43,437 bases of DNA from a virus. Numbering within the stretch: the stretch's first letter is position 1; each line of letters opens with the position of its first letter. The DNA lies in the IMG/VR virus record IMGVR_UViG_3300030060_001534, positions 1 through 43,437 of that record; one strand, written 5' to 3'. The translations under genes were made by a program, and so were the position numbers. Below, one piece after another: positions 1 through 6,081 of this stretch. Below the pieces are notes generated by a model, which did not search any database, was not told the origin of the DNA, and saw only the letters and a list, made by a program, of their open reading frames with translations.

Positions 1-492
1 AGAACTGGTTTATACCGTCTACTTGCATATCGTTTAGTTTTTGGAAACATTGGTATAGCTACAGATGCAAATAATGATTTATATATGACATTAACTGTTA
101 GTGGTACAGCAGATTCAGATGCAGCAGATTATTCAAGTATGTGGATTAGAGGCTCAGGAGGATTTGATGAATCAGATTTTCATGATGATGATGGAAGTAG
201 TGGTGTAGGTATTAAAATAAATCAAGAATCATTAGGTGGCACTTCAGGCGCTCAATACAATAGGTGGGCAGGAGTAATGGATATCTTTGGTTCACAAGAA
301 GCAAGATATACACAAACATTAATTAGAAGTACTATGGGTTCAGGTAATGATTCAGGAGATAGTAATGGTGGTCACAATACTTTTGGTGCAGGTACTTATA
401 AACAAACTGCTGTAGTAGATGGGTTTAAATTAACTGCAACAAATGGAGAAAACTTTGCACAAGGTAAAGTTTCAATTTATGGTATTACTTAA
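1..492 (+). CDS. Tail fibre / receptor-binding-type protein, C-type (5' truncated)
   Basis: The reading frame is open from base 1, so the N-terminus lies outside the window; the first internal ATG is at 85. The visible part is Gly/Ser/Asp-rich with alternating beta-type hydrophobics, and ends in SIYGIT. That ending matches the aromatic-Tyr-Gly-hydrophobic ending of the fibre proteins at 39760-43071 (LYGIK, VYGLR, LYGVK, VYGVR, LYGLK). The segment NIGIATDANNDLYMTLTV aligns best with NVHCVTDAQEINFRF of the gene at 42538, so I place it in the C-type of the fibre cassette. It is followed by the same small gene (519) that follows 42538 at the other contig end, so it may be an allele of 42538 rather than an extra gene. 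A receptor-binding role is inferred from position and fold type. Confidence 0.6.
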   Translation, partial: RTGLYRLLAYRLVFGNIGIATDANNDLYMTLTVSGTADSDAADYSSMWIRGSGGFDESDFHDDDGSSGVGIKINQESLGGTSGAQYNRWAGVMDIFGSQEARYTQTLIRSTMGSGNDSGDSNGGHNTFGAGTYKQTAVVDGFKLTATNGENFAQGKVSIYGIT

Positions 493-518
493 AAAAGTAT
501 GGTAAGATAGGAAATAAT

Positions 519-857
519 ATGGCAATTAAAACATTAGAACAATTTACTGCAGAAGCTCAAACAGAGATTGATGCGAAGAAAACAGCCAACGGTGGTGATG
601 GCATGAAAGCTCAAATCAATAATGAAGTAAGAGAATTTACAGATGCAGAGTACGACCAAGCTGTAACTGACTTAGCTGCTGCTAAATTAGATTCACAAAA
701 TAACGATTATAAGAGAGCAAGACAATCTGCTTACGCTGAAATAGGAGAGCAACTTGATATGTTATATCATGATATGGCTGCTGATAAAGGTGATAAGACA
801 GGCGACTGGTTTGCTGCTGTAAAAAAAGTTAAAGACGATAACCCAAAGCCTAGCTAA
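519..857 (+). CDS. Small conserved tail-associated protein (QLDMLYHD motif), copy 1
   Basis: This 112-residue hydrophilic, mostly helical protein has a C-terminal half with RARQSAYAEIGEQLDMLYHD and then GDWFAAVKKVKDDNPKP. That combination (R..SY..IG.QLDMLYH, a Trp, and an NPKP end) is a pattern I know from small proteins encoded just after tail-fibre genes in many phages, with function unknown or chaperone-like. A second copy begins at 43106. The two have the same length over the first 255 nt, differ at about a dozen residues there, and become identical from 774/43361. The start is preceded by GATAGGAAATAAT. It lies directly behind a fibre gene, which supports a tail-assembly role by context only. 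Confidence 0.6.
   Translation: MAIKTLEQFTAEAQTEIDAKKTANGGDGMKAQINNEVREFTDAEYDQAVTDLAAAKLDSQNNDYKRARQSAYAEIGEQLDMLYHDMAADKGDKTGDWFAAVKKVKDDNPKPS
774..850 (+). repeat. 77-nt exact direct repeat, internal copy
   Basis: Bases 774-850 are identical to 43361-43437, the last 77 bases of the window. The identity begins exactly after a C/T difference (773 versus 43360) and runs to the contig end. A length of 77 is a commonly used assembly k-mer size, so this looks like a graph junction where the sequence end rejoins itself. It need not be a biological terminal repeat. Confidence 0.85.
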
Positions 858-861
858 TATA

Positions 862-870
862 TGTTATAAT
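862..870 (+). promoter_or_regulatory. Putative extended -10 promoter (TGTTATAAT), leaderless type
   Basis: TGT at 862-864 is directly followed by TATAAT (865-870), the extended -10 consensus. Only eight bases separate it from the ATG at 879, which has no Shine-Dalgarno. A transcript starting about seven bases downstream would begin almost at that ATG. No convincing -35 is visible. The same ATGTTATAAT decamer recurs at 16581-16590. Confidence 0.45.
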
Positions 871-878
871 CCATCATC

Positions 879-1010
879 ATGGATTACATAATAGGATTTT
901 TACTTGGTTACTATTGTCGTATATTCTTTAAGTATTTAAAAACAATAAACGATAGAAAGATTATAGACGAATACGATTGGGATTGGCTGTCTACAGATGA
1001 CTCACAATAA
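879..1010 (+). CDS. Small membrane protein (43 aa)
   Basis: This unrecognised ORF starts at an ATG eight bases after TATAAT. The N-terminus has a short hydrophobic stretch (YIIGFLLGYYC) followed by basic residues (RIFFKYLK) and an acidic C-terminus with DWDW, which resembles a single-pass membrane peptide with a cytoplasmic tail. Its end overlaps the next ORF (997) by 14 nt. There is no ribosome-binding site, so expression would depend on a leaderless transcript. Its position between tail and lysis genes suggests a late accessory role. An ORF on the opposite strand at 911-1114 is treated as a shadow. Confidence 0.5.
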   Translation: MDYIIGFLLGYYCRIFFKYLKTINDRKIIDEYDWDWLSTDDSQ

Positions 1011-1182
1011 CGGATACACAAATAAAGAAATGCTGCAAATAATTGCAGATGATGTACAAAACTTGCATAAAAGAATAGACTACTTACACGAAAAAATAAA
1101 TAAAACTCCTTCAAGAGCTGAGATTGTTGGATGGTTAGTTGGTTTAAGTAGTGCAGCAGCTTTGTTAAATACTATAATGTAG
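997..1182 (+). CDS. Small membrane protein with coiled-coil segment (61 aa)
   Basis: The N-terminal half is helical and charged, with a heptad-like stretch (QIIADDVQNLHKRIDYLHEKI, about residues 14-34). The C-terminus is a membrane span (IVGWLVGLSSAAALLNTIM). The coil-then-span arrangement is common in small phage proteins near lysis genes, but the sequence does not identify a holin or spanin. It overlaps the upstream ORF and is four bases from the next. The function is not recognised. Confidence 0.6.
   Translation: MTHNNGYTNKEMLQIIADDVQNLHKRIDYLHEKINKTPSRAEIVGWLVGLSSAAALLNTIM
1173..1178 (+). promoter_or_regulatory. Possible leaderless -10 box (TATAAT)
   Basis: A perfect TATAAT lies seven bases before the ATG at 1186, which lacks a Shine-Dalgarno. 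It sits inside the end of the preceding coding region, where the ATA-ATG codons produce it, so it could be chance. It matches the spacing seen at 865 and 16585. Confidence 0.25.
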
Positions 1183-1185
1183 ATT

Positions 1186-1398
1186 ATGAAAGCACAAGTT
1201 AACCTAGGACAAATATTACAAGGTGGTTTAGCTGCATTAGTTGGATGGTTATTTAAAACAGTTAACGATTTACAACAAGAAGTAGCCACACTTAAAGCAC
1301 AAGTTGCTGCATATTCAGAAAGTATTGGTGGATTTAATCAGAACTTAATAATTATAGAAGAAGTTATTAGAGAAATATTATTTAAAGTAGGAGGGTAG
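1186..1398 (+). CDS. Small membrane protein with C-terminal coiled coil (70 aa)
   Basis: It has an N-terminal hydrophobic segment (ILQGGLAALVGWLF, about residues 9-22) followed by a long amphipathic helix (DLQQEVATLKAQVAAYSESI and onward). The C-terminus is hydrophobic and charged (IIIEEVIREILFKVGG). The topology (span first, coil after) is the reverse of the preceding protein, so the two could act as a pair, but this is inference. No ribosome-binding site precedes the ATG. The end carries a strong Shine-Dalgarno (GGAGG, 1390-1394) used by the micro-ORF that follows. Confidence 0.6.
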   Translation: MKAQVNLGQILQGGLAALVGWLFKTVNDLQQEVATLKAQVAAYSESIGGFNQNLIIIEEVIREILFKVGG

Positions 1399-1400
1399 TA

Positions 1401-1439
1401 ATGGACTGTTGTGGCAGTTGTAACTGTGGTGGCAGATGA
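1401..1439 (+). CDS. Cys-rich 12-residue micro-ORF (MDCCGSCNCGGR)
   Basis: The ORF has a strong Shine-Dalgarno, GGAGG six bases before the ATG, which is better than the SNase gene's own site. Its stop overlaps the SNase start as ATGA. The peptide has four Cys in 12 residues (CCGSCNC). Such an arrangement fits a translational coupler for the nuclease gene, a metal-binding peptide, or chance. A second Cys-rich micro-ORF with the same stop/start overlap lies at 4067. Confidence 0.4.
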   Translation: MDCCGSCNCGGR

Positions 1440-1783
1440 AATATTATTACGCTGTAGAAATACTTAGGGTAGTAGATGGAGATACTGTTGATGTTAGAAT
1501 TGATTTGGGTTTTGATGTGTGGCATAAATGTCGTGTACGACTTATGGGTATCAATGCTCCTGAATCACGAACAAGAGATAAAGAAGAGAAGGTCAGAGGG
1601 TTGGCTGCTAAGGAATGGTTAAGCAAAGAGTTCTATGATTCAGTAGACCCTATTGAATTAAAGTCACATGGTAAAGGTAAGTTCGGAAGAATACTAGGAG
1701 AGTTTTTTATTAACGGTAAAAATATAAATCAACTGATGGTAGACAATGGTCATGCGGTGGAGTACTTCGGTGGCAAGCGTTAG
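1436..1783 (+). CDS. Staphylococcal nuclease-like (thermonuclease) protein
   Basis: The 115-residue protein is an SNase-fold OB-barrel nuclease without a signal peptide. Family signatures are VVDGDTVDVRID (residues 12-23, metal-binding Asp), VRLMGINAPE (34-43, catalytic Arg35 and Glu43), and GKFGR (81-85, second catalytic Arg85). All key positions of the Ca-dependent active site seem present, so it is likely active on DNA and/or RNA. It lacks the longer C-terminus of secreted staphylococcal nuclease, as is usual in compact phage and plasmid forms. It sits in the late region between fibre and lysis genes. A role in host DNA degradation or nucleotide scavenging is inferred. Confidence 0.85.
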   Translation: MKYYYAVEILRVVDGDTVDVRIDLGFDVWHKCRVRLMGINAPESRTRDKEEKVRGLAAKEWLSKEFYDSVDPIELKSHGKGKFGRILGEFFINGKNINQLMVDNGHAVEYFGGKR

Positions 1784-1786
1784 AAA

Positions 1787-3868
1787 GTGTTTAACAAGTT
1801 TGCCCGTTTGGCATTAGTATTAGCTTTAATATATCCATTACCTGTATATGCAGAAGAAGTAGAAGAAATAGAAACCTTTGATGATGGAGAACAAACTACT
1901 GATATTGTAGTACCTCCAACTGAAAACAATAACTTAGTAAAGATAGACAATACTTGGTCAGGTTCTTATGGTATGGATGGTCATCATATAGAACTAGAGT
2001 ATATGAAACATGGTGGTACATCTAATGATTATGAATTTACATTACCTACAGAACATGATGTGTATGAAGTAGGTTTTACTATAGGTGCTGTTAATAATCA
2101 AGGTAGTGTTGAGTACACACACAATGATGAAACTACACAATCAAATACTATTGATGCACAGAGTGGTTTAAATAATGCGACTATGTATGAAGATATAGTT
2201 TATTCTGTTAAAGAAACAGCTAATAAATTTATAGATAGTTTTGTTATTACTATTAATGATTGGTCTTTGGTAGATGATATATCAATTAAGTATGATACTA
2301 CTACCACTACTACTACAACTCTTAACCCTTTAGATGTACAACGCCAGGCTAACTTTGCTTCATATGGTATATCAGAAACTGATGAAGAACGTGGTGAACG
2401 TGAAGAAGAAGAAGCTATTATTCAGGAAGAAATTATTCAAATGGAAATACAAGAAGCTATTGAAGTTGAAGATAACATGGCTGAGACAGGATACAATGAA
2501 ACTAACGAAGAGCGTGCTGAAAGAGAAGCTCGTACTAATGTAACTTTAGTTGTTGGTGATGAAGAAGTTACTTATACTGAGAAAGAACAAAACGATGGTA
2601 CTATTGAAAGAGACCAGGAGCGTGCAGCTAATGAAGAACTTTATGGTGTAGCTCTTACTGATGAACAAATAGAACGAGGAGATTTAGAACTATATGACAT
2701 TGAAGAAGAAATCGGAGAAGAGTTTTTTGAAGATGATAATATGGTACTCATTGTGGCAGATGAATATGAAGATGAAGAGTATGAAGAACTTGAAAGACAA
2801 ATGGAGATTGATGCTAAAGCCCTTGAACTTACAGAAGAATTGGAGATATATGAATTTGAAACTAAAGAGGAAGCAGAAGAATTTATTGAAACCTATATTG
2901 AAATTGAAGAATACATTGAAGAACTAGAAGAATTTGAAACTGAAATTATTATAATTGAAGAAGATATAAACTTAATAGATATATTTATAGATAACGATTT
3001 GTTTCCTCCTAAAGAAGAGGATGTGTTAGAAGACTTAAAGGAAGTACAAGATGAACTTATTGAAAAAGAAATTGAAGAAGAAATATTTGTTGATGTCATT
3101 GAGATATTGGAAGACGAAGAACCTATTGAAGAAACTGTATTCGAAGTACTTGATATATTCAATGCAGAAAGTGGAGAAGAAATTCTTTCTGAAGAGATGG
3201 TTGAAGAAGAAGTTGCAGAGTTAGAAGAAGTAATAGAAGATATTATCGTTGTTGATATACCTGAAGTTACTGAAGAAGAGTTAGAAGAATATACAGAAGA
3301 GGAGGTAGAAGAGTATGAGGAAGCTAAAGAAGAAGCAATACAAGAGTTTGTACAAGAGCTTGAAACAGAAGAAGTAGTTGAAGTCTTAGAAGAAGTTAAT
3401 GATGTTGGCGTACAGAATCTATCCGAAGCCACAGAGGAAACACAGGCGGTAGTACAGGCTGTAGTTGAAGAAGCTATTGAAGATATAGAAGAACTAACTG
3501 AAGAACAAGTTGAAGTTGTTGCTGAAGTACTACAAGTAGAAGCTGAAGATGTTGAGATTATTGCTGAAGCTGTTAAAGATGATGAGATAGTAGCTGAAGC
3601 AGTAGAAGAATATGTTGAGAGAGCTGTAGAAAATAAAGATGTAGAGAACTACACCCTTGCGGATGTTGTTACAGAGGTACAGTATGAGCAGTTCCTCGAG
3701 AATCCAATAGAAACTTTTGTAGATTTAGATAACATACAAGAAATAACCCTTGATAATATTGGTGATGACATGACATCAGACCAAAAAGAAAAAGCACAAG
3801 AGGTGGTAGTTCCTGTAATTTTGACTAGAATAGCTAGTATGGCAGCATTTATAATGAGGAAATCATAA
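1787..3868 (+). CDS. Secreted, extremely Glu-rich protein (693 aa)
   Basis: The start is GTG, three bases after the SNase stop. Residues 1-22 form a clear signal peptide (basic start, LALVLALIYPL core, VYA cleavage site). A Thr run followed by LNPLD (near residues 172-182) separates an ordinary N-terminal domain (about 50-170) from a very acidic tract to about residue 660. That tract is dominated by Glu with regularly spaced Ile/Leu/Val, as in helical rods. Three related segments recur near its start: YGISETDEERGERE, TGYNETNEERAERE and YGVALTDEQIERGD. The C-terminus ends in a hydrophobic segment with basic end (VPVILTRIASMAAFIMRK), a possible membrane anchor. I do not recognise the family. 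It may be exported during infection, perhaps acting at the envelope or as a cation-binding polymer. Confidence 0.7.
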   Translation: MFNKFARLALVLALIYPLPVYAEEVEEIETFDDGEQTTDIVVPPTENNNLVKIDNTWSGSYGMDGHHIELEYMKHGGTSNDYEFTLPTEHDVYEVGFTIGAVNNQGSVEYTHNDETTQSNTIDAQSGLNNATMYEDIVYSVKETANKFIDSFVITINDWSLVDDISIKYDTTTTTTTTLNPLDVQRQANFASYGISETDEERGEREEEEAIIQEEIIQMEIQEAIEVEDNMAETGYNETNEERAEREARTNVTLVVGDEEVTYTEKEQNDGTIERDQERAANEELYGVALTDEQIERGDLELYDIEEEIGEEFFEDDNMVLIVADEYEDEEYEELERQMEIDAKALELTEELEIYEFETKEEAEEFIETYIEIEEYIEELEEFETEIIIIEEDINLIDIFIDNDLFPPKEEDVLEDLKEVQDELIEKEIEEEIFVDVIEILEDEEPIEETVFEVLDIFNAESGEEILSEEMVEEEVAELEEVIEDIIVVDIPEVTEEELEEYTEEEVEEYEEAKEEAIQEFVQELETEEVVEVLEEVNDVGVQNLSEATEETQAVVQAVVEEAIEDIEELTEEQVEVVAEVLQVEAEDVEIIAEAVKDDEIVAEAVEEYVERAVENKDVENYTLADVVTEVQYEQFLENPIETFVDLDNIQEITLDNIGDDMTSDQKEKAQEVVVPVILTRIASMAAFIMRKS

Positions 3869-4080
3869 TGTTCAAGAGGATATGGTCTTGGTTCATTGAG
3901 ATAATCAAAGAAACTTTGAATCTCAGTTGGACTTTAGTTGGTTTAGTTATTGCTACGCTTACCCTTACAGGTTCAGCGCAGCAAGTAACTGGTCTTGCGA
4001 CTTTAATAACTTTAATTATATGGTTATTAACCATAGGATTTAGAAAAGACAAGGGAACTAAGAAGAATGTTAGCCGATAG
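3868..4080 (+). CDS. Small two-span membrane protein, holin-like (70 aa)
   Basis: The start overlaps the preceding stop as TAATG. Two hydrophobic segments (about residues 17-34, LNLSWTLVGLVIATLTL, and 41-57, TGLATLITLIIWLLTIG) are joined by a short polar turn, with a basic C-terminus (RKDKGTKKNVSR). Size and topology fit a class II holin or antiholin, but there is no family signature. It precedes the DUF5675 gene and the r1t-like holin, so a lysis role is plausible by context. Confidence 0.6.
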   Translation: MFKRIWSWFIEIIKETLNLSWTLVGLVIATLTLTGSAQQVTGLATLITLIIWLLTIGFRKDKGTKKNVSR

Positions 4081-4123
4081 AAAGTGTAGTCAATCTTGCG
4101 GTTGTAAGAAAGGAGACGAATGA
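4067..4123 (+). CDS. Cys-rich 18-residue micro-ORF (CSQSCGC)
   Basis: This ORF starts inside the end of the two-span membrane gene and ends over the start codon of the DUF5675 gene (ATGA, 4120-4123). The peptide reads MLADRKCSQSCGCKKGDE. Its CxxxCxC core recalls the CCGSCNC core of the micro-ORF at 1401. Its own start has no obvious ribosome-binding site, while its 3' end contains the AAGGAG used by the next gene. It could serve coupling, bind metal, or be chance. Confidence 0.3.
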   Translation: MLADRKCSQSCGCKKGDE

Positions 4124-4716
4124 AGTTACAAGTAGTAAGAACTCAATTCGGTAAAGATGCAACAAATGGTTTGTTGTTTATTGATGGTATCTTTGAATGT
4201 TATACATTAGAGGACCAATACCAAGCAGTAAAAGTAATGCATGAAACATGTATACCTGAAGGTACATATGATATAGAGTTTAGAAAGACTGGTGGTTTTC
4301 ATGCCAAGTATTCTGAAAGATATAAGAACGCACACTATGGTATGTTGCACATACAAGATGTACCTAACTTTACTTATATCTTAATTCATACAGGTAATAC
4401 TGATGAACATACATCAGGTTGTCTAATCGTAGGAGAAACTCAACAAGATTTAGATATAGCTGACGATGGGTTCATTGGTTCAAGTGCTGTTGCTTATAAG
4501 AAAATGTATTCGAAAGTTGCAAATCAATTACTACAAGGTAAGAAAGTTAGTATTGAATACACAACTATTGACAAGTTATTAGCAGGTAAGCCTGCAGTAG
4601 ATAACAAATCTAAAGACCACGTTGTCTTAGCAGAAACAGTATACGAAAAACTAGAAGAAATAAACGGCAATGTATTAGTTAACAATGCTATGTTGAAAGG
4701 AAGGTTAATAAACTAA
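4120..4716 (+). CDS. DUF5675-family protein, lysis-region
   Basis: The 198-residue protein carries motifs I associate with DUF5675: LEDQYQAVKV (30-39), CIPEGTYDI (44-52), GGFHAKY, HYGMLHIQDVPNFTYILIHTG (72-92), and TGNTDEHTSGCLIVG (91-105). The conserved His90 and the SGC at 99-101 resemble a compact version of the His/Cys arrangement of L,D-transpeptidase folds, so action on peptidoglycan is possible but unproven. Residues from about 110 onward are a less conserved helical tail. An AAGGAG site lies four bases upstream of the ATG. It is sandwiched between two membrane proteins and overlaps the r1t-like holin start, so a role in lysis is likely by context. Confidence 0.7.
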   Translation: MKLQVVRTQFGKDATNGLLFIDGIFECYTLEDQYQAVKVMHETCIPEGTYDIEFRKTGGFHAKYSERYKNAHYGMLHIQDVPNFTYILIHTGNTDEHTSGCLIVGETQQDLDIADDGFIGSSAVAYKKMYSKVANQLLQGKKVSIEYTTIDKLLAGKPAVDNKSKDHVVLAETVYEKLEEINGNVLVNNAMLKGRLIN

Positions 4717-4997
4717 TGTTTGAAAAACTAAAAAGAGCAAGAAAATCCGATGGTACATTCAAGAAGGATGTAGTGTGGACGCCATGGAACGAAGCATGGG
4801 AGTATAAGATGAGTGAAGACTTAAAAGATATGTTAGAGCGAACAGCTTGGACATTCATTGAAGCCTTTATCGGTGCTTTAACTGTTGCTCCGTTGGTAGG
4901 TGTAGAGGCTGAAACAATTCAGCTAGCAGCACTTGCAGGCGGTGGCGCTGCGTTAGCAGTAGTTAAGACATACGCTAAAAAACAAATTACTAAGTAA
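4716..4997 (+). CDS. r1t-type holin-like protein (93 aa)
   Basis: A basic, soluble N-terminus (with WTPWNEAWEYKMSEDLKDMLER) leads to TAWTFIEAFIGALT, a short hinge and a second Ala/Gly-rich span (IQLAALAGGGAALAVVKTYAKK). The pattern of an Asp/Glu-Arg helix followed by AWTFIEAFIGAL and a second Ala/Gly-rich helix resembles the r1t holin family, common in phages of Gram-positive and especially actinobacterial hosts. It would form lethal membrane lesions that release or activate the endolysin. The stop of the previous gene overlaps the start (TAATG). It is the last rightward gene before the convergent terminator. Confidence 0.65.
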   Translation: MFEKLKRARKSDGTFKKDVVWTPWNEAWEYKMSEDLKDMLERTAWTFIEAFIGALTVAPLVGVEAETIQLAALAGGGAALAVVKTYAKKQITK

Positions 4998-5011
4998 TTA
5001 TTTTATGGGCA

Positions 5012-5044
5012 AAGCCGAGGTTTTTATCCTTTCTTCCTCGGCTT
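5012..5044. terminator. Bidirectional intrinsic-type terminator hairpin
   Basis: A perfect 9-bp inverted repeat, AAGCCGAGG (5012-5020) and CCTCGGCTT (5036-5044), has a 15-nt pyrimidine-rich loop. It lies between the convergent ends of the lysis genes (stop at 4997) and the annealing-protein gene (stop at 5059). The trailing U-tract is weak on both strands, so it may also act as an RNA-stabilising end structure. Confidence 0.75.
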
Positions 5045-5058
5045 CTGTCTAGGTTAAA

Positions 5059-5901
5059 TTAAAAAGGTAAATCACCTTCAGGGATTTCAGCCATGTTAGG
5101 TAGCTTTATACCATTCTTTGCTGCAGCCCAATCTTGCCAACACTTAGGTGTATCTTTACTATCCATCCACCATGATTTAGCAAACACTTTACCGTCTACT
5201 GTATCACCTGCTGTGCATTGACCCATTGCTTGACATCTAAAGTCAGGACTTCTTGGCTTACTTTTTTCTTCTGTAGTATAGAATTTAACTTGTGATTTAG
5301 AACCACAAGGACACCATAAACCTAGGTCATCCATAGCAATAGAACCATTAGGATGCAACATTTTATTTTTGTCAGCAGTAAAGTTAGCTTCCTTTAGTGT
5401 ATCTACTGGGCTATCAGAAGATGTCGAGACAGGCGGTGAAACAACATCTTCTTTAGCCTTAATACTTTTTGTTGCCGATTCAGAGGTTTTACGCACCTCT
5501 GTATTATCTGCGTAATGTTCTTCTTCTGTGGTACCACCTGTCCATAGCTCTAGTCCTATGCCTAGTCTCATGCAACATCTTTTAATACCATCAGATACAG
5601 CGAGCTTTAATATTTCACTCTCTGTTATATTTCTTTTTACTGCGTTCATATCAACATCACCAACTTCTTCTATTGTTTGTTCTGTTGATTTGATATATAG
5701 TTTACATTTCGCACCAATGATAGAGTTATCTTTAGCTCTAACAACTTCATAAGTGAAGTCATAACCACCTGGTATCACATCAACAAGTCGTTGTGTGTAT
5801 ATGTGGTGTGGAACGTAGTCGCCAAACTTACCTTGTGGTGCTTTCTTTACAACACTTTTAGGAAAGTCTTTGATTAGTTTTTTATGAGTCTCTTGATTCA
5901 T
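5059..5901 (-). CDS. Rad52/Sak-like ssDNA-annealing protein with zinc ribbon and SSB-like tail
   Basis: The 280-residue protein begins with a region typical of Rad52-fold single-strand annealing proteins. It has DYVPHHIYTQRLVDVIPGGYDFTYEV (28-53), a central beta segment (GAKCKLYI), then ESEILKLAVSDGIKRCCMRLGIGLELW (94-120), the usual place of the annealing core end. A disordered Ser/Thr linker (about 135-170) leads to a zinc-ribbon-like part, Cys197, Cys199, Cys223 and Cys229. The last residues, EGDLPF, mimic the acidic Asp-hydrophobic-Pro-Phe tip of bacterial SSB. It would anneal ssDNA during recombination-dependent replication or end repair and may recruit SSB-binding host proteins. A TATAAT box and an AGGAGG site lie upstream. 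An ERF-like or plain SSB identity is less likely. Confidence 0.65.
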   Translation of the reverse strand: MNQETHKKLIKDFPKSVVKKAPQGKFGDYVPHHIYTQRLVDVIPGGYDFTYEVVRAKDNSIIGAKCKLYIKSTEQTIEEVGDVDMNAVKRNITESEILKLAVSDGIKRCCMRLGIGLELWTGGTTEEEHYADNTEVRKTSESATKSIKAKEDVVSPPVSTSSDSPVDTLKEANFTADKNKMLHPNGSIAMDDLGLWCPCGSKSQVKFYTTEEKSKPRSPDFRCQAMGQCTAGDTVDGKVFAKSWWMDSKDTPKCWQDWAAAKNGIKLPNMAEIPEGDLPF

Positions 5902-5933
5902 TTCTTACCTCCTGTCTCATATCGCCTATATAT

Positions 5934-5939
5934 ATTATA
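5934..5939 (-). promoter_or_regulatory. Putative -10 box for the annealing-protein gene
   Basis: On the minus strand TATAAT lies directly after the stop codon of the small zinc-finger ORF. With a 17-nt spacer it is preceded by a poor -35 (TTAATG). It lies 32 bases upstream of the start at 5901, which has an AGGAGG site. This would let the annealing protein be transcribed apart from the genes upstream. Confidence 0.45.
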
Positions 5940-6080
5940 CTATTTGTTTATTTTATCATTAATCTCTGACAAAAAATATTGTGTTTCTTGAAACATCGGA
6001 CATAAAACATTAGCGCATATTAGTGCCGCCTGTTTTATTCTGAGATGTTTCCCACAATAATAACATATGTTGCTAGCCAT
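5940..6080 (-). CDS. Small zinc-finger protein (46 aa)
   Basis: ATG at 6080 lies one base after the metallophosphoesterase stop and has GAGGAG upstream. The product has CYYC near the start and two further Cys (C22 and C27, in LICANVLC), a C-x2-C...C-x4-C pattern of a small treble-clef or ribbon. The rest is helical and charged. It is one of several tiny Cys-pair proteins in the leftward block. The function is unknown; nucleic-acid binding or anti-host activity is plausible. Confidence 0.55.
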   Translation of the reverse strand: MASNICYYCGKHLRIKQAALICANVLCPMFQETQYFLSEINDKINK

Positions 6081-6081
6081 G

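Noticed and set aside
2334-2927. Lys/Leu-rich plus-strand ORFs (2334-2543, 2694-2927)
   Set aside because: Out-of-frame shadows of the Glu-rich gene with no start site.
2893-3432. 179-residue Ser/Thr-rich ORF on the minus strand
   Set aside because: It is the reverse complement of GAA/GAG-rich codons of the Glu-rich gene; Ser/Thr bias is a mechanical result of that composition.
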